A stretch of DNA of 64,000 nt from an uncultured Aquimarina sp. (GTDB taxonomy: Bacteria; Bacteroidota; Bacteroidia; Flavobacteriales; Flavobacteriaceae). Location of the stretch: contig NZ_CANLOZ010000004.1 of NCBI RefSeq assembly GCF_947492965.1, positions 124,001 to 188,000 of the forward strand, written 5' to 3'. The notes beneath the pieces are model-generated. The model was not told where the DNA came from. It saw nothing but the letters and a program-made list of their open reading frames with translations, and searched no databases. Shown here piece after piece: positions 54,684-63,865 of this stretch; position 1 is the stretch's first letter, and each line of letters starts with the position of its first letter. Made by a program: the position numbers and the translations under genes.

Positions 54684-55356
54684 AGCAAATTTGAATAATT
54701 TAACAAAAAGCGAAGAGGATTACTTAAAAGCTCTTTTTCAGTTGTTAATAGAAGATAATTCAGAAAAGGTAGGTAATAATCAATTAGCAGAATATCTTAA
54801 GGTTTCACCTGCTTCTACTAATAATATGATCAAAAAGTTAAAAACTAAGAATTATGTTGTTAGTGAAAAATATGGAAAACTAGAGCTTACTGATGAAGGG
54901 CGCGCAATCGCAGTTAGGTTAATACGAAAGCATAGACTATGGGAAACCTTTTTGTATAATTATCTTAATTTTAGTTGGGATGAGGTGCATGAAGTGGCTG
55001 AGCAATTAGAGCATATCAAATCATACAAGCTAATTGACGAGCTCGATCGTTTTATGGATTTCCCAGAGAAAGATCCTCATGGAGAATTAATTCCTAATGC
55101 AAAAGGGGAGTATAAGGTTATTCCAAAAATAACCTTATCATCATTAGTAGAAGGAGATGTTTGCAAGCTTGTGGCTGTAAATGATGGTTCGGTAAATTTC
55201 TTGCGATTTGTTTCAGAAATTGGATTAGCGCTAAGTAGCGAAATAAAAGTTCTTGAAGTACGAGAATTCGATAAATCTATTCGTATTCAGTTTAATGATA
55301 CAGTAGAAACGGTAACACGTAAATTTGCGGATAATGTTTTTGTAAAGGTTGTCTAA
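54673..55356 (+). CDS. mntR: DtxR/MntR family metal-dependent repressor
   Basis: 227 residues. N-terminal winged helix about 10-75 (SEEDYLKALFQLL, VSPASTNNMIKKLKTKNYV, LTDEGRAIAVRLIRKHRLWE), dimer/metal domain about 76-140 with HEVAEQLEHI (the E..H metal site) and DFPEKDPHG, and a C-terminal FeoA/SH3-like domain about 150-227. This is the three-domain DtxR/IdeR/MntR form. Divergent from the importer operon and overlapping the operator, so probably represses itself and the importer when metal is ample. Mn as co-repressor is inferred from the transporter type. Confidence 0.92.
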   Translation: MTNKANLNNLTKSEEDYLKALFQLLIEDNSEKVGNNQLAEYLKVSPASTNNMIKKLKTKNYVVSEKYGKLELTDEGRAIAVRLIRKHRLWETFLYNYLNFSWDEVHEVAEQLEHIKSYKLIDELDRFMDFPEKDPHGELIPNAKGEYKVIPKITLSSLVEGDVCKLVAVNDGSVNFLRFVSEIGLALSSEIKVLEVREFDKSIRIQFNDTVETVTRKFADNVFVKVV

Positions 55357-55411
55357 TACAATAATAAATGTTAAAAAAACAAGACTGCTATAGATTATAA
55401 TTTATACCTAT

Positions 55412-55419
55412 TATCTTTG
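55412..55419 (+). promoter_or_regulatory. Bacteroidota -7 box (TATCTTTG)
   Basis: TAnnTTTG match 17 bases before the ATG of the exonuclease gene. Confidence 0.55.
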
Positions 55420-55436
55420 AAGTACACAATCAATTT

Positions 55437-56216
55437 ATGGAGCTTAAATTAAAGAAACCGATCTGTTTTTTTGATCTGGAAACGACCGGTATAAACATAT
55501 CTAAAGATCGAATTGTCGAAATTTCTATCCTCAAAGTTTTTCCTAATGGTAATAAGGAGAGTAAAACTTGGTTAGTGAATCCTGAAATGCCAATTCCTCC
55601 TGAAACTACAGAAGTTCATGGAATTACAGACGAGAAAGTAGCTAATGAGCCTACCTTTAAACAGTTAGCGAGTAAGGTTAGTGATATGATAAAAGGGTGC
55701 GACCTTGGAGGTTTTAACTCTAATCGTTTTGATATTCCTCTGTTGGCGGAAGAGCTATTGCGAGCAGATGTAGATTTTGATATGAAAAATACTGTAGCTG
55801 TCGATGTACAAACTATTTTTCATAAAATGGAGAAAAGAACTTTAGAAGCAGCTTATAAGTTTTACTGTGATAAGGAGTTAAAGGATGCACACTCTGCTGA
55901 AGCTGATACGAATGCTACTTATGAGGTTTTAAAAGCGCAATTAGATAGGTATCCCGAATTAGAAAATGATACAAAGTTTTTAGCAGAATTCAGTGCTAGA
56001 AAGCAATTTGCAGATTTTGCAGGTTTTATCGCATACGACAAAGAAGGACGAGAAATATTCTCTTTTGGAAAGCACAAAGGTAAATTGGTAGAAAAAGTAA
56101 TGGAAGATGAGCCTGGTTATTTTGGATGGTTGCAAAATGCTGATTTTCCGTTGTATACGAAGAAAGTGCTTACCGCTGTACGACTACGTAAACTAAATAA
56201 TAGTCTTAAATTATAA
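55437..56216 (+). CDS. DEDDh-type 3'-5' exonuclease with DUF3820-like C-terminus
   Basis: 259 residues. DnaQ-like exonuclease domain about 5-170: FFDLETTGIN (Exo I D and E), GFNSNRFDIPLL (Exo II D), HSAEADTNAT (Exo III H and D), the complete DEDDh set. The C-terminal about 190-245 region (FSFGKHKGKLVEKVMEDEPGYFGWL in part) matches the small DUF3820 module. Probably acts in DNA or RNA 3' end processing, not as the replicative proofreader. The FAH-family gene follows 15 bases later. Confidence 0.9.
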   Translation: MELKLKKPICFFDLETTGINISKDRIVEISILKVFPNGNKESKTWLVNPEMPIPPETTEVHGITDEKVANEPTFKQLASKVSDMIKGCDLGGFNSNRFDIPLLAEELLRADVDFDMKNTVAVDVQTIFHKMEKRTLEAAYKFYCDKELKDAHSAEADTNATYEVLKAQLDRYPELENDTKFLAEFSARKQFADFAGFIAYDKEGREIFSFGKHKGKLVEKVMEDEPGYFGWLQNADFPLYTKKVLTAVRLRKLNNSLKL

Positions 56217-56231
56217 TAACCAAATCAATTT

Positions 56232-56843
56232 ATGAAGCTTATTTGTATAGGTCGTAATTATACAGACCATATTGAGGAGTTGGAAAATGAAAAACCAACA
56301 GATCCTGTAGTTTTTTTGAAACCAGACACTTCTATTCTTTTAAAAAAACAACCTTTTTTTATTCCAGATTTCTCAAATGATATTCATCATGAAGTAGAAG
56401 TCCTTGTAAAGATTAAGAAGTTAGGAAAGTATATCGACAAGAAGTTTGCGCATAAATATTATGATGAAATTAGTCTGGGAATCGATTTTACTGCCAGAGA
56501 TTTGCAAAGTCAACTAAAGGCGAAAGGATTGCCTTGGGAAAAAGCAAAAGCTTTTGATGGGGCAGCAGTTATTGGGCAATGGGTATCTAAAGAAAATTTT
56601 TCTGATGTAGACAATATTAATTTCCGTCTAGAGAAAAATGATACAATTGTTCAAGATGGTAATACTAAATTAATGCTTTGGAAAATTGATGAGTTGATAG
56701 CATATGTATCTCAATTTTTTACTTTGAAGATTGGCGATATCATTTTTACAGGTACTCCAGCAGGAGTGGGATCAGTAAAAAACAATGATAATTTAACTGG
56801 TTATATTGAAGATCAAGAAATGTTTTCTATAAAAGTGAAGTAA
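56232..56843 (+). CDS. Fumarylacetoacetate hydrolase family protein
   Basis: 203 residues, short FAH form like FAHD1/YcgM acylpyruvases. N-terminal KLICIGRNYTDHIEEL, metal ligands in HHEVEVLVKI (ExE) and IGLDFTARDLQ (D), KAFDGAA, and IFTGTPAGVG at the C-terminus. Likely hydrolyses acylpyruvates or decarboxylates oxaloacetate. Probably in one transcript with the exonuclease gene. Confidence 0.92.
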   Translation: MKLICIGRNYTDHIEELENEKPTDPVVFLKPDTSILLKKQPFFIPDFSNDIHHEVEVLVKIKKLGKYIDKKFAHKYYDEISLGIDFTARDLQSQLKAKGLPWEKAKAFDGAAVIGQWVSKENFSDVDNINFRLEKNDTIVQDGNTKLMLWKIDELIAYVSQFFTLKIGDIIFTGTPAGVGSVKNNDNLTGYIEDQEMFSIKVK

Positions 56844-56862
56844 TTTCAGAATTACTTATAAC

Positions 56863-57336
56863 TTACAATGCAGATTGTAATTTTTTAGGACTTAGATACT
56901 CAAAATATCGCTTTCGTATCTTAAACGTTTCATCTAAAAATATAATAGCGGGTAGGGAAAAAGAAGTATTTTTTCTAGAAGCTAAAAGAGTAGGGATTTC
57001 ATGGATGGCATTTCTCTGTGTTAAACTGTTTTTATTTGTAAATGTAGCTCCGTCAAATGCAATAGTGTCTGTGCTTTCTGCATTCATTTTCACGGCATAA
57101 TATTCTTCATTTATTTTCTGAATTATTTCAGGTTTTGTAAATGAAACTCTATCCATTTTTTTGCAGTATGAACACCAATCCGCATAGAAGTTGATGAGCA
57201 CTTTTTTAGGTCTTGTATTTAAAGAATCATCTAATTGTTCAAAGGTAATCCAATTAATTGTTTCTTTTTCTTGAGCTACTGTTTCATAGTTCATTATGAT
57301 CGTTAATAAAAAAGTAAGTACTACACTATGTCTCAT
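56863..57336 (-). CDS. Secreted thioredoxin-like protein
   Basis: 157 residues. Signal peptide about 1-21 (ending TVAQ). Thioredoxin fold with ADWCSYCKKMD (CxxC, near 52-55) in the DUF255/DsbD-gamma-like form, then FTKPEIIQKINEEYYAVKMNAE. The cis-Pro side is weaker (LPAIIFLDE). Likely a periplasmic reductase. Starts 2 bases after the TonB receptor stop, so it is transcribed from the metal-regulated promoter and may help the receptor's cysteine site (inference). Confidence 0.82.
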   Translation of the reverse strand: MRHSVVLTFLLTIIMNYETVAQEKETINWITFEQLDDSLNTRPKKVLINFYADWCSYCKKMDRVSFTKPEIIQKINEEYYAVKMNAESTDTIAFDGATFTNKNSLTQRNAIHEIPTLLASRKNTSFSLPAIIFLDETFKIRKRYFEYLSPKKLQSAL

Positions 57337-57338
57337 AA

Positions 57339-59699
57339 TTAGTCAAGTTTTCCAAATTTAATTCCGATAAAAAATGTTCTAGGGTTTCCTGGGCCGTAGA
57401 TATAATCTGAATCCCTTAATGGTCCGATGTCAAAATCATCTTGATAGCTGTTGAATATATTTTTTACTCCTCCACTAAAAGTCAACTGAAAATTTTCAGA
57501 AACGTCAGTATGATACTCAGCTTTTAAGTTCATATCTAAAAATGAATCTGTATCAACCAAGTTTAAAAATCCAGATTCACTAACAACTCTAGGTACAGTC
57601 ATTTTCCCGGTATACGTTCCAGTTATATCCATGTTAAATTTTTTACTCGGAATCCAAGAAGCATTAAGATAACCATAGGAATTGGGGTTTCTTACAAATT
57701 CATCTACCACTACATCTGTTTCGCCTGTAACCAAACCATCTGTTTCAAAAAGAATTTGGTCTTCATCATATGCGGATTTCTGAATGGTTCCTCCGAATTG
57801 AAATTGCCATTTTTTCGATGGAGATATTCCTATTTCAAAATTTGTTCCAAATACTTTTGCTCCAGATCCATTTCTTACTTCTTCTAGTATAGATCCGTTT
57901 TCTAATACAGCACCAGTACTTACTAATGTAAAAGGGTCTCTTAGATCTGTGAAAAACCCTTCCAGTAGAAAATCGGTTTGGATTTTATTAAAGTTCTTAG
58001 AGTAGTTTAAAGAAGCAGTAAAAGCATTTGAAAATTCTGTATCCAAATCTTCTGATAGTATCACGAACTGTGGTTCTCCTCCAACAGATGAAATGTGTAG
58101 GTCTTCATTAAAAGCCTGAGGAGCTCTAAATCCGCGAGCATAACCGCCTCTAAATTTTAAAGAATTAAAAATATTATAAGATATGGTTATACGAGGGCTA
58201 AGCACAGTTCTATCGATAGACACGTTTCTAGAAATTCCACCGATATTATAATTACCATCCACATCTACATGATCTAATCTTGTGCCGATCAAAGCGGTTA
58301 ACTTGTCGTTAGGTTTCCATTCGTATTGAGCGTAAGAACCTATCGTATGAACCTGTTGATCGATCAATCGGTTATATCCGGTAATGATATCTTCAGTATC
58401 GCTTATGTTGTATTCTACACCTGCTGTAATAATATCATTGTTTTTCAAATTTTGAGTAAACTGAACACCAGTAAGTAAGGCAATATCTTTTGTTGTTCCA
58501 TACGAGTTCAATGCAAGAATACTGTCCTGCCTTGTTCGAGAGCCTCCTAATCCACCGTAGTAACTGTCTCTTTCTGTGTATTGCCCAGAACTGTAAATAG
58601 AAAAGTTGTTCGTTTCTTTTTTGTTTTTTACCTCATAAGTGATCCCTCCAATAAATGTATTGTGATCTAGTTCTTCTGTGATATCTGTAAAATGAGGCGC
58701 AAGATCAAGCCGATCACCACCACGTCTATATTCTTGAATAGTTGTTAGATCTAGTGAAATCTTACTTCTTTCATTTGTTTTTAGAAATGTTTTTAAGCCA
58801 AATGTGGTGTTTTGAAGCATGGTTAATTCTGTAAAATCATCTCCATTTGCATCAAATTCTTCTCGATCTCTATAGAGTCCGAAAACCGTAATCCCAGACA
58901 TTAAATCATCGCTTACTAGAGAAGAGTTAAAATTTAGAGTACGATCTGGAGTATCACCGTTTATTAGCCCTAAATAGGTTCCAACTTCCCAAGTGTTTAG
59001 TATAGGGTCTTTGGTGATGATATTAATAGTTCCGGCAATGGCATTTGAGCCATATAATGCGGATCCTCCGCTTCTAATTACTTCAATACGATCGACAATA
59101 TTGGTTGGTATTTGTTCTAGTCCATAAACACTATTTAATGCGCTAAATACAGCTCTACTGTTAATAAGTACTTGTGTGTAGCTACCATCTAAACCATTTA
59201 GTCTTACTTGAGTAAAACCACAGTTTTGACAATTGTTTTCTACACGTACACCTGGAGAGAAATTTAATCCTTCTGATATAGATATAGATTGAGTGGCTTC
59301 TAGAAGTTTTGGACTCAATACATTCACAACTACAGGAGCTTTCTGTTTATTAACTCGATTCCTAGTAGCGCTTACTACGACTTGATCAAGATTTAATCGA
59401 TCTTCGATAAGTGAGATTGTTTTGGATTGATTAGAGGAGTCTATAGTGATAGTTTCTGACGACGTTTGGAATCCAAGTAAGCTAGTGGTTATAGAATAAT
59501 TTCCAAAAGGTATTTGTTTTATTTCGAAAAGACCATTCTCATCAGAATAAACTACGGTATTAAATGAAGAACCAGATATTTCAACTGTAGCATATGGAAT
59601 AGGAGTTTTGTCATTAACAACTACTCCTTTTAAGCTTCCTGTTTGACTTAGGATTAATGAGATTTTTAGTAGGATTAAAAGAAATAAAAAGGGTTTCAT
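57339..59699 (-). CDS. TonB-dependent outer membrane receptor, likely metal-uptake
   Basis: 786 residues from the ATG giving signal peptide MKPFLFLLILLKISLILSQ. Carboxypeptidase-regulatory-like domain about 22-95 (GSLKGVVVNDKTPIPYATVEI), plug about 108-225 (NCQNCGFTQVRLNGLDGSY with a CxxC, VDRIEVIRSGGSALYGSNAIAGTINIITK), and a 22-strand barrel to the C-terminus, ending FFIGIKFGKLD. No SusD partner, so not a glycan importer. The promoter carries the same operator as the Mn importer, so it likely brings a metal or metal chelate across the outer membrane. Confidence 0.88.
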   Translation of the reverse strand: MKPFLFLLILLKISLILSQTGSLKGVVVNDKTPIPYATVEISGSSFNTVVYSDENGLFEIKQIPFGNYSITTSLLGFQTSSETITIDSSNQSKTISLIEDRLNLDQVVVSATRNRVNKQKAPVVVNVLSPKLLEATQSISISEGLNFSPGVRVENNCQNCGFTQVRLNGLDGSYTQVLINSRAVFSALNSVYGLEQIPTNIVDRIEVIRSGGSALYGSNAIAGTINIITKDPILNTWEVGTYLGLINGDTPDRTLNFNSSLVSDDLMSGITVFGLYRDREEFDANGDDFTELTMLQNTTFGLKTFLKTNERSKISLDLTTIQEYRRGGDRLDLAPHFTDITEELDHNTFIGGITYEVKNKKETNNFSIYSSGQYTERDSYYGGLGGSRTRQDSILALNSYGTTKDIALLTGVQFTQNLKNNDIITAGVEYNISDTEDIITGYNRLIDQQVHTIGSYAQYEWKPNDKLTALIGTRLDHVDVDGNYNIGGISRNVSIDRTVLSPRITISYNIFNSLKFRGGYARGFRAPQAFNEDLHISSVGGEPQFVILSEDLDTEFSNAFTASLNYSKNFNKIQTDFLLEGFFTDLRDPFTLVSTGAVLENGSILEEVRNGSGAKVFGTNFEIGISPSKKWQFQFGGTIQKSAYDEDQILFETDGLVTGETDVVVDEFVRNPNSYGYLNASWIPSKKFNMDITGTYTGKMTVPRVVSESGFLNLVDTDSFLDMNLKAEYHTDVSENFQLTFSGGVKNIFNSYQDDFDIGPLRDSDYIYGPGNPRTFFIGIKFGKLD

Positions 59700-59732
59700 T
59701 TTTTTGATTAATGCAATTTTTATTAGATTTAG

Positions 59733-59762
59733 CAAATATATAAAGTTAGCTATGGCTAACAA
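59733..59762 (-). promoter_or_regulatory. TonB receptor promoter with MntR-type operator in the spacer
   Basis: Minus strand: TTG (59760-59762), 19 bases, TATATTTG (59733-59740). The operator GTTAGCCATAGCTAAC (59745-59760 on the minus strand) has arms GTTAGC / GCTAAC and matches the perfect palindrome at 54666 in 13 of 16 positions or so. The remaining 330-base gap up to 60031 shows no other clear signal. Confidence 0.7.
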
Positions 59763-60031
59763 ATTATTTTAACGAATTATAAAGATTGTTTTAGTTTAGG
59801 GTAAAATGTTGTTTTTCATATCTAGAAAAAGTATATTATTTGGGTGTAAAGGGTAAATGATTCTTTATGGTTTGTGATTTGATTTCAGAATAATCAATGA
59901 AATATTTTACTTTAAAGAATGGAGATATTATCTTTACAAGAACACGAGTTGATTTTAAAGGGCAACAAAGCTATATATGATTAACTGATTTTAAGAAAAC
60001 ACGATAATTATAATCAATAAGATTTAAATAC

Positions 60032-60370
60032 ATGAGCAAAGGTTACAGCTTAGAAAGTGTAAATGAGTTATCTGGTGGAGATGATGAATTTATAACAGTA
60101 TTAGTGCAAACATTTTTAGAGGAAATACCACCAGATTTGGAAGGTATGGGACAAGCAGTTAAAGATAATGATCCGAAAACTGCATATCAATTTGCACATA
60201 AGATGAAACCTAACCTTCAATTATTCGGGATTGATCTTCTAAAAGAAATAAAACAGGTAGAGGCTTGGTCTAAGTCTGGTATGGAAAAATCTGAAATTGA
60301 GACTATTTTAAATCATATCGTCACTACGGTGAATAATGCGATTAATGATCTGAAAGCTGATTTTCAATAA
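60032..60370 (+). CDS. Hpt domain phosphotransfer protein
   Basis: 112 residues, a single Hpt four-helix domain. The phospho-accepting His is in [14 protein letters not shown] (AHxxK form). Relays phosphate between a hybrid histidine kinase and a response regulator; neither partner is in the window. The stand-alone Hpt is followed 2 bases later by cinA, so the two may be co-transcribed. Confidence 0.9.
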   Translation: MSKGYSLESVNELSGGDDEFITVLVQTFLEEIPPDLEGMGQAVKDNDPKTAYQFAHKMKPNLQLFGIDLLKEIKQVEAWSKSGMEKSEIETILNHIVTTVNNAINDLKADFQ

Positions 60371-60372
60371 CT

Positions 60373-61614
60373 ATGCTTGCAGAAATAATAACTATTGGCG
60401 ATGAAATCCTCATAGGCCAAGTAATAGATTCCAATTCAGCTTTTATTGGTAAAGAATTAAATAAAATTGGAATTGATGTATATCAAATTACTTCAATTCA
60501 AGATGATAAGCAACATATTCTTAATGCTTTTGAAGCTGCTAAAAATAGAGTAGATGTTGTTTTAATTACAGGTGGTTTAGGGCCTACCAAAGATGATATC
60601 ACAAAACATACTATTTGCGAGTACTTTGGTGATAAGCTAGTTCAAGATGATAAAGTGCTTCTTCATATTGAAGAGCTTTTTGCTAAGTATATCAATACTC
60701 CGGTAACTGATATTAATAGAATGCAAGCACTTGTTCCGAGTACTTCAACTGTACTGATGAATAGTTATGGAACGGCGCCAGGAATGTGGTTGGAAAAGGA
60801 TGATACAGTATTTGTATCCATGCCAGGAGTTCCTTTTGAGATGAAAAATCTTATGAAGGATCATGTGTTGCCTAAACTTCAGGAGAAATTCGATAGGCCT
60901 TTTATTCTGCATAAAACAGTCCTTACTTATGGTATGGGTGAAAGTGCTATAGCAAAAAAGATAGAGCAATGGGAGGATGATTTACCTTCTTTTATAAAGT
61001 TAGCATACCTTCCTAATCTAGGCAGAGTACGACTACGTCTTTCTGCTCGTGGGGTTGATGAACAAGTTTTATCAAATGCTATAGAAGAGAATATTAAGAG
61101 CTTACATAAGTTAATCGGTGATATTATTGTAGGGTATGAAAGTGAAGATTCTATTGAAAGTCTGATTGGTAAAAAATTGGTTGCAAAAGGTAAATACCTT
61201 GCGGTAGCAGAAAGTTGTACGGGTGGTAGAATTGCTCAATCGTTAACAGCTGGTGCTGGTGCTTCGGCTTTTTTTAAAGGCGCAGCCGTAACGTACGCTA
61301 CACATTCGAAATCTGATATTTTGGGAGTTAGTGAGACCTTAATCGATAAGTATACTGTTACTAGTAATCAAGTTGCTGAAGCAATGGCAATAGGTGTTAA
61401 AAATAAATTTAAAGCTGATTATAGTATTGCCACAACCGGAAATGCTGGTCCTGCCAAAGGAGATGGTGATGTCGAAGTTGGTACTGTTTTTATTGCTATT
61501 TCTACGCCAGATAAAACTTTTTCAGAAAAATTTGTATTCAGTAATCTAAGAGAACGAACGATTGGCAAAGCTGTAAATAAGGCTTTGGAATTAATGCTGA
61601 AGGAATTAGATTAG
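60373..61614 (+). CDS. cinA: CinA family nicotinamide-nucleotide amidohydrolase/ADP-ribose-pyrophosphatase-like protein
   Basis: 413 residues, the full-length two-domain form. N-terminal MoaB/MogA-like COG1058 domain about 1-170 ([41 protein letters not shown]) and C-terminal amidase PncC domain about 255-410 ([38 protein letters not shown]). Recycles nicotinamide mononucleotide and may clean up damaged nucleotides. No odd features. Confidence 0.95.
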   Translation: MLAEIITIGDEILIGQVIDSNSAFIGKELNKIGIDVYQITSIQDDKQHILNAFEAAKNRVDVVLITGGLGPTKDDITKHTICEYFGDKLVQDDKVLLHIEELFAKYINTPVTDINRMQALVPSTSTVLMNSYGTAPGMWLEKDDTVFVSMPGVPFEMKNLMKDHVLPKLQEKFDRPFILHKTVLTYGMGESAIAKKIEQWEDDLPSFIKLAYLPNLGRVRLRLSARGVDEQVLSNAIEENIKSLHKLIGDIIVGYESEDSIESLIGKKLVAKGKYLAVAESCTGGRIAQSLTAGAGASAFFKGAAVTYATHSKSDILGVSETLIDKYTVTSNQVAEAMAIGVKNKFKADYSIATTGNAGPAKGDGDVEVGTVFIAISTPDKTFSEKFVFSNLRERTIGKAVNKALELMLKELD

Positions 61615-61616
61615 AG

Positions 61617-62021
61617 TTATCTATTCAAAACTTCTTTTTTACTCCAGAGTATTGCATCCTCTAGATTTCGGAAATTGTAAAAAGGTTTTTTTGCAAAATG
61701 CTTCTCGATTTCTGTAGATATTTCATTCACCTCGTTGTAGATTACTACACCATATCCTCTAAAATTTTCCATGTAGGTAAACGGGCAATCTAAATAATCA
61801 GTAGGGATAATAGAGTGCGAATGAATTCTGTTAGAGATATAGGTAAACCGTTTCCCATCGCCATAATGCTTTTGTATAATAGGCATTAAATCCTGAAGCT
61901 TACTTAGGGTAATAGTAACCCCTTCGTTAATTTCCGCAATGATGTATTCTTCATAAAAGTAATATGTTCCTAATGTGTGGTTGAATTTTTCTATTAAAAG
62001 ATCTTTGGATTGAGTTCTCAT
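61617..62021 (-). CDS. STAS/SpoIIAA-like fold protein, paralogue 1
   Basis: 134 residues, no signal or membrane segment. Pattern: GTYYFYEEYIIAEINEGVTIT, YISNRIHSHSI, GYGVVIYN, and end NLEDAILWSKKE. The alternating strand-helix order and the ending (LEDAxxW) recall SpoIIAA-like STAS proteins (inference, weak). Convergent with cinA, 2 bases apart. It has two paralogues just downstream in the window on the same strand, separated by gaps of 130-190 bases, so each probably has its own promoter. Confidence 0.72.
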   Translation of the reverse strand: MRTQSKDLLIEKFNHTLGTYYFYEEYIIAEINEGVTITLSKLQDLMPIIQKHYGDGKRFTYISNRIHSHSIIPTDYLDCPFTYMENFRGYGVVIYNEVNEISTEIEKHFAKKPFYNFRNLEDAILWSKKEVLNR

Positions 62022-62032
62022 GACTTTATTTT

Positions 62033-62085
62033 CTTGTTAGTCATACATCTGTCGAAAGATTTTGTATTTAATTACTTGTTAGTCA
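62033..62085. repeat. Two 11-bp direct repeats upstream of STAS-like paralogue 1
   Basis: CTTGTTAGTCA at 62033-62043 and 62075-62085, 42 bases apart (about four helical turns). GTTAGTCA is also the half-site of the operator at 54666, which makes a shared regulator possible but unproven. Confidence 0.45.
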
Positions 62086-62208
62086 GTATTTTGTGATGTT
62101 TTTAAGGATTTCAAACCTTATAGTTGTTTTACATTGTGATAACTTTAAGGAGGATGATCAGATGGTATTCTTGCCTACATATAGCAAAAGAAAATACTTT
62201 AGTATTGC

Positions 62209-62622
62209 TTAATTACTATCAATTAATGGTTGGATGAGTGTTTCTTTCCATTGCAATGCATCATTTAGGTTGTCAAAGATGGCTGTCTCATTATCAAGGA
62301 AAGATTGCTCTAATGTTGCTATTTTGGTGTTGATGGAATTATATGTTACGACACCGTACCCAATAAAATTAGGAAAGAGTTTGGAAGATTTAAAATGACC
62401 AGTAGGCACAAAGGAAAAAGAATTCTTTCTATTAGATATGTATACAAAAGGAATCGTAGTTCCGTAATAGGATTGTAATAGATCAAATAGAGCTGAACAA
62501 TTTTCAAAAGTTAGTGTTACTCCTTCTTTTATTTCTGAAATGATATGGTTTTTATAAAAATAAAATATACCAATATCAAGTTCATGCTTATGAATAAGCT
62601 TTCTGTTAAAATCGTAAGTCAT
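62209..62622 (-). CDS. STAS/SpoIIAA-like fold protein, paralogue 2
   Basis: 137 residues, the same family as its neighbours: GIFYFYKNHIISEIKEGVTLTFE, VYISNRKNSFSFVPTG, GYGVVTYNSINTKIATLEQSFLD, NLNDALQWKE. It shares the phrase SINTKIATLEQSFL with paralogue 3. Cytoplasmic. Function unknown. Confidence 0.72.
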   Translation of the reverse strand: MTYDFNRKLIHKHELDIGIFYFYKNHIISEIKEGVTLTFENCSALFDLLQSYYGTTIPFVYISNRKNSFSFVPTGHFKSSKLFPNFIGYGVVTYNSINTKIATLEQSFLDNETAIFDNLNDALQWKETLIQPLIDSN

Positions 62623-62755
62623 GTTCTAGGGTGTAGTTTCCAATTACACAAGAAAGATACTTTATTGTTAATAAATATGCAATTTATTTAAAGAATTAAT
62701 AATTTTAGATGGTCCTTAATGCAGATCTACTAAACAAGAAAGTGCTGGGGAAAAA

Positions 62756-63163
62756 TTATTTTTTAGCTATAAGTTGATCGCTCCAATGTACCGCATCTTC
62801 TAAATTGTCAAAAACTTTAGTGGGCACCTCAAGAAAGGATTGTTCTAGAGTTGCAATTTTTGTGTTAATAGCGTCGTAGGTTACTACCGCATATCCTTTT
62901 ACATATGGTAGATGTTTTTTAGCTTCAAAATGAACTGTGGGTTGCAGAGAGTATGAATGTATTCTATTAGCGATATAGACAAAAGGATTATCGAATGAGT
63001 AATATTTTTTTGTGAATTCATCAGATATCTTTAAAACAATATCTAATTCAATTTTAGCGCCTTGATCAATTTCTGATACCATAAAGTTATCGTAGTAGTA
63101 AAATACTCCAACTCCGTTGACTATGTGTTTTTGTAGCAGTCTATCTTTTAGTGAGTCGTGCAT
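62756..63163 (-). CDS. STAS/SpoIIAA-like fold protein, paralogue 3
   Basis: 135 residues: GVFYYYDNFMVSEIDQGAKIEL, VYIANRIHSYSLQPTVHF, GYAVVTYDAINTKIATLEQSFLE, NLEDAVHWSDQ. Closest to paralogue 2 over its C-terminal half and to paralogue 1 in RIHSxS. Three tandem copies suggest repeated duplication and possibly different cues for each. Start ATG at 63163. Confidence 0.72.
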   Translation of the reverse strand: MHDSLKDRLLQKHIVNGVGVFYYYDNFMVSEIDQGAKIELDIVLKISDEFTKKYYSFDNPFVYIANRIHSYSLQPTVHFEAKKHLPYVKGYAVVTYDAINTKIATLEQSFLEVPTKVFDNLEDAVHWSDQLIAKK

Positions 63164-63255
63164 GATGATTTAAATCATATTAATGACTAAAGATACAATA
63201 CAAGATGATAAAAACTTATTTTTAATTGATTGTGTTTTGTATTTCTAATCATGAA

Positions 63256-63285
63256 ACAAAAAAAAGCGGATCCTAAGATCCGCTT
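63256..63285 (-). terminator. Strong terminator facing the minus strand with no gene above it
   Basis: Perfect 9-bp stem AAGCGGATC / GATCCGCTT with loop CTAA (63264-63285); the poly-U tract is on the minus strand (eight T). No minus-strand gene lies between here and rpmB. Confidence 0.75.
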
Positions 63286-63601
63286 GTTTACTACTCAATT
63301 ACCCCATATCAAGTAGTTAGTTACAGTTATGAAAACTAACTGGTGTAAAAGTAATAGCTATTGGCGATTTACTATATACGTAAAAACCCCCGTTTTTAAT
63401 TTTGAGTATTGAAGGTGATACAAATCAAAAGGTGATGAACTCTAAAAATAGTATTAAATTTGAGCTCTTTTTAAGAGTTTATGGAGCGATGAGAATGAAA
63501 TTTAAAAAAAGAGAAAAAAAACATAATAGTATTATTGGTGGTTCGGTAAATAATTCGTTAATTTGCACCCTGTTTTGAAATAATACCAAAATTACGAAGA
63601 G
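63286..63601. other. 316-base gap upstream of rpmB
   Basis: Holds an inverted repeat AGTTAG / CTAACT (63315-63341 region), and a rpmB promoter candidate: TTG near 63535-63537, 20 bases, TTAATTTG (63558-63565). No convincing protein gene. A minus-strand small RNA ending at the terminator above is possible. Confidence 0.4.
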
Positions 63602-63841
63602 ATGTCAAGAGTTTGCGAGCTTACAGGTAAAAAAGCAATGGTGGGAAATAACGTTTCTCACGCTATGAATAAAACAAAACGTAAATTCAACGCGAATTTA
63701 ATTAAAAAGCGTTTTTATATTCCTGAAGAAGATAGATGGGTAACACTTAAAGTGTCTACTTCAGCTTTGAAAAATATAAATAAGAACGGTATTGCTGCTG
63801 TTTTAAAAGAAGCAAGAGCTAAAGGTTTCTTAACAAAATAA
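63602..63841 (+). CDS. rpmB: 50S ribosomal protein L28
   Basis: 79 residues. MSRVCELTGKKAMVGNNVSHAMNKTKRKF (in part: ELTGKKAMVGNNVSHA) and the conserved LKVSTSALKNINKNG are diagnostic for bacterial L28. First gene of the ribosomal operon; L33 follows after 24 bases. Confidence 0.98.
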   Translation: MSRVCELTGKKAMVGNNVSHAMNKTKRKFNANLIKKRFYIPEEDRWVTLKVSTSALKNINKNGIAAVLKEARAKGFLTK

Positions 63842-63865
63842 ATCAGCTTTTAAAAAAATATTACA

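Noticed and set aside
63329..63412. 27-codon plus-strand frame (MKTNWCKSNSYW...) before rpmB
   Set aside because: Too short to judge, no promoter close by, and it overlaps the inverted repeat of the putative small RNA.
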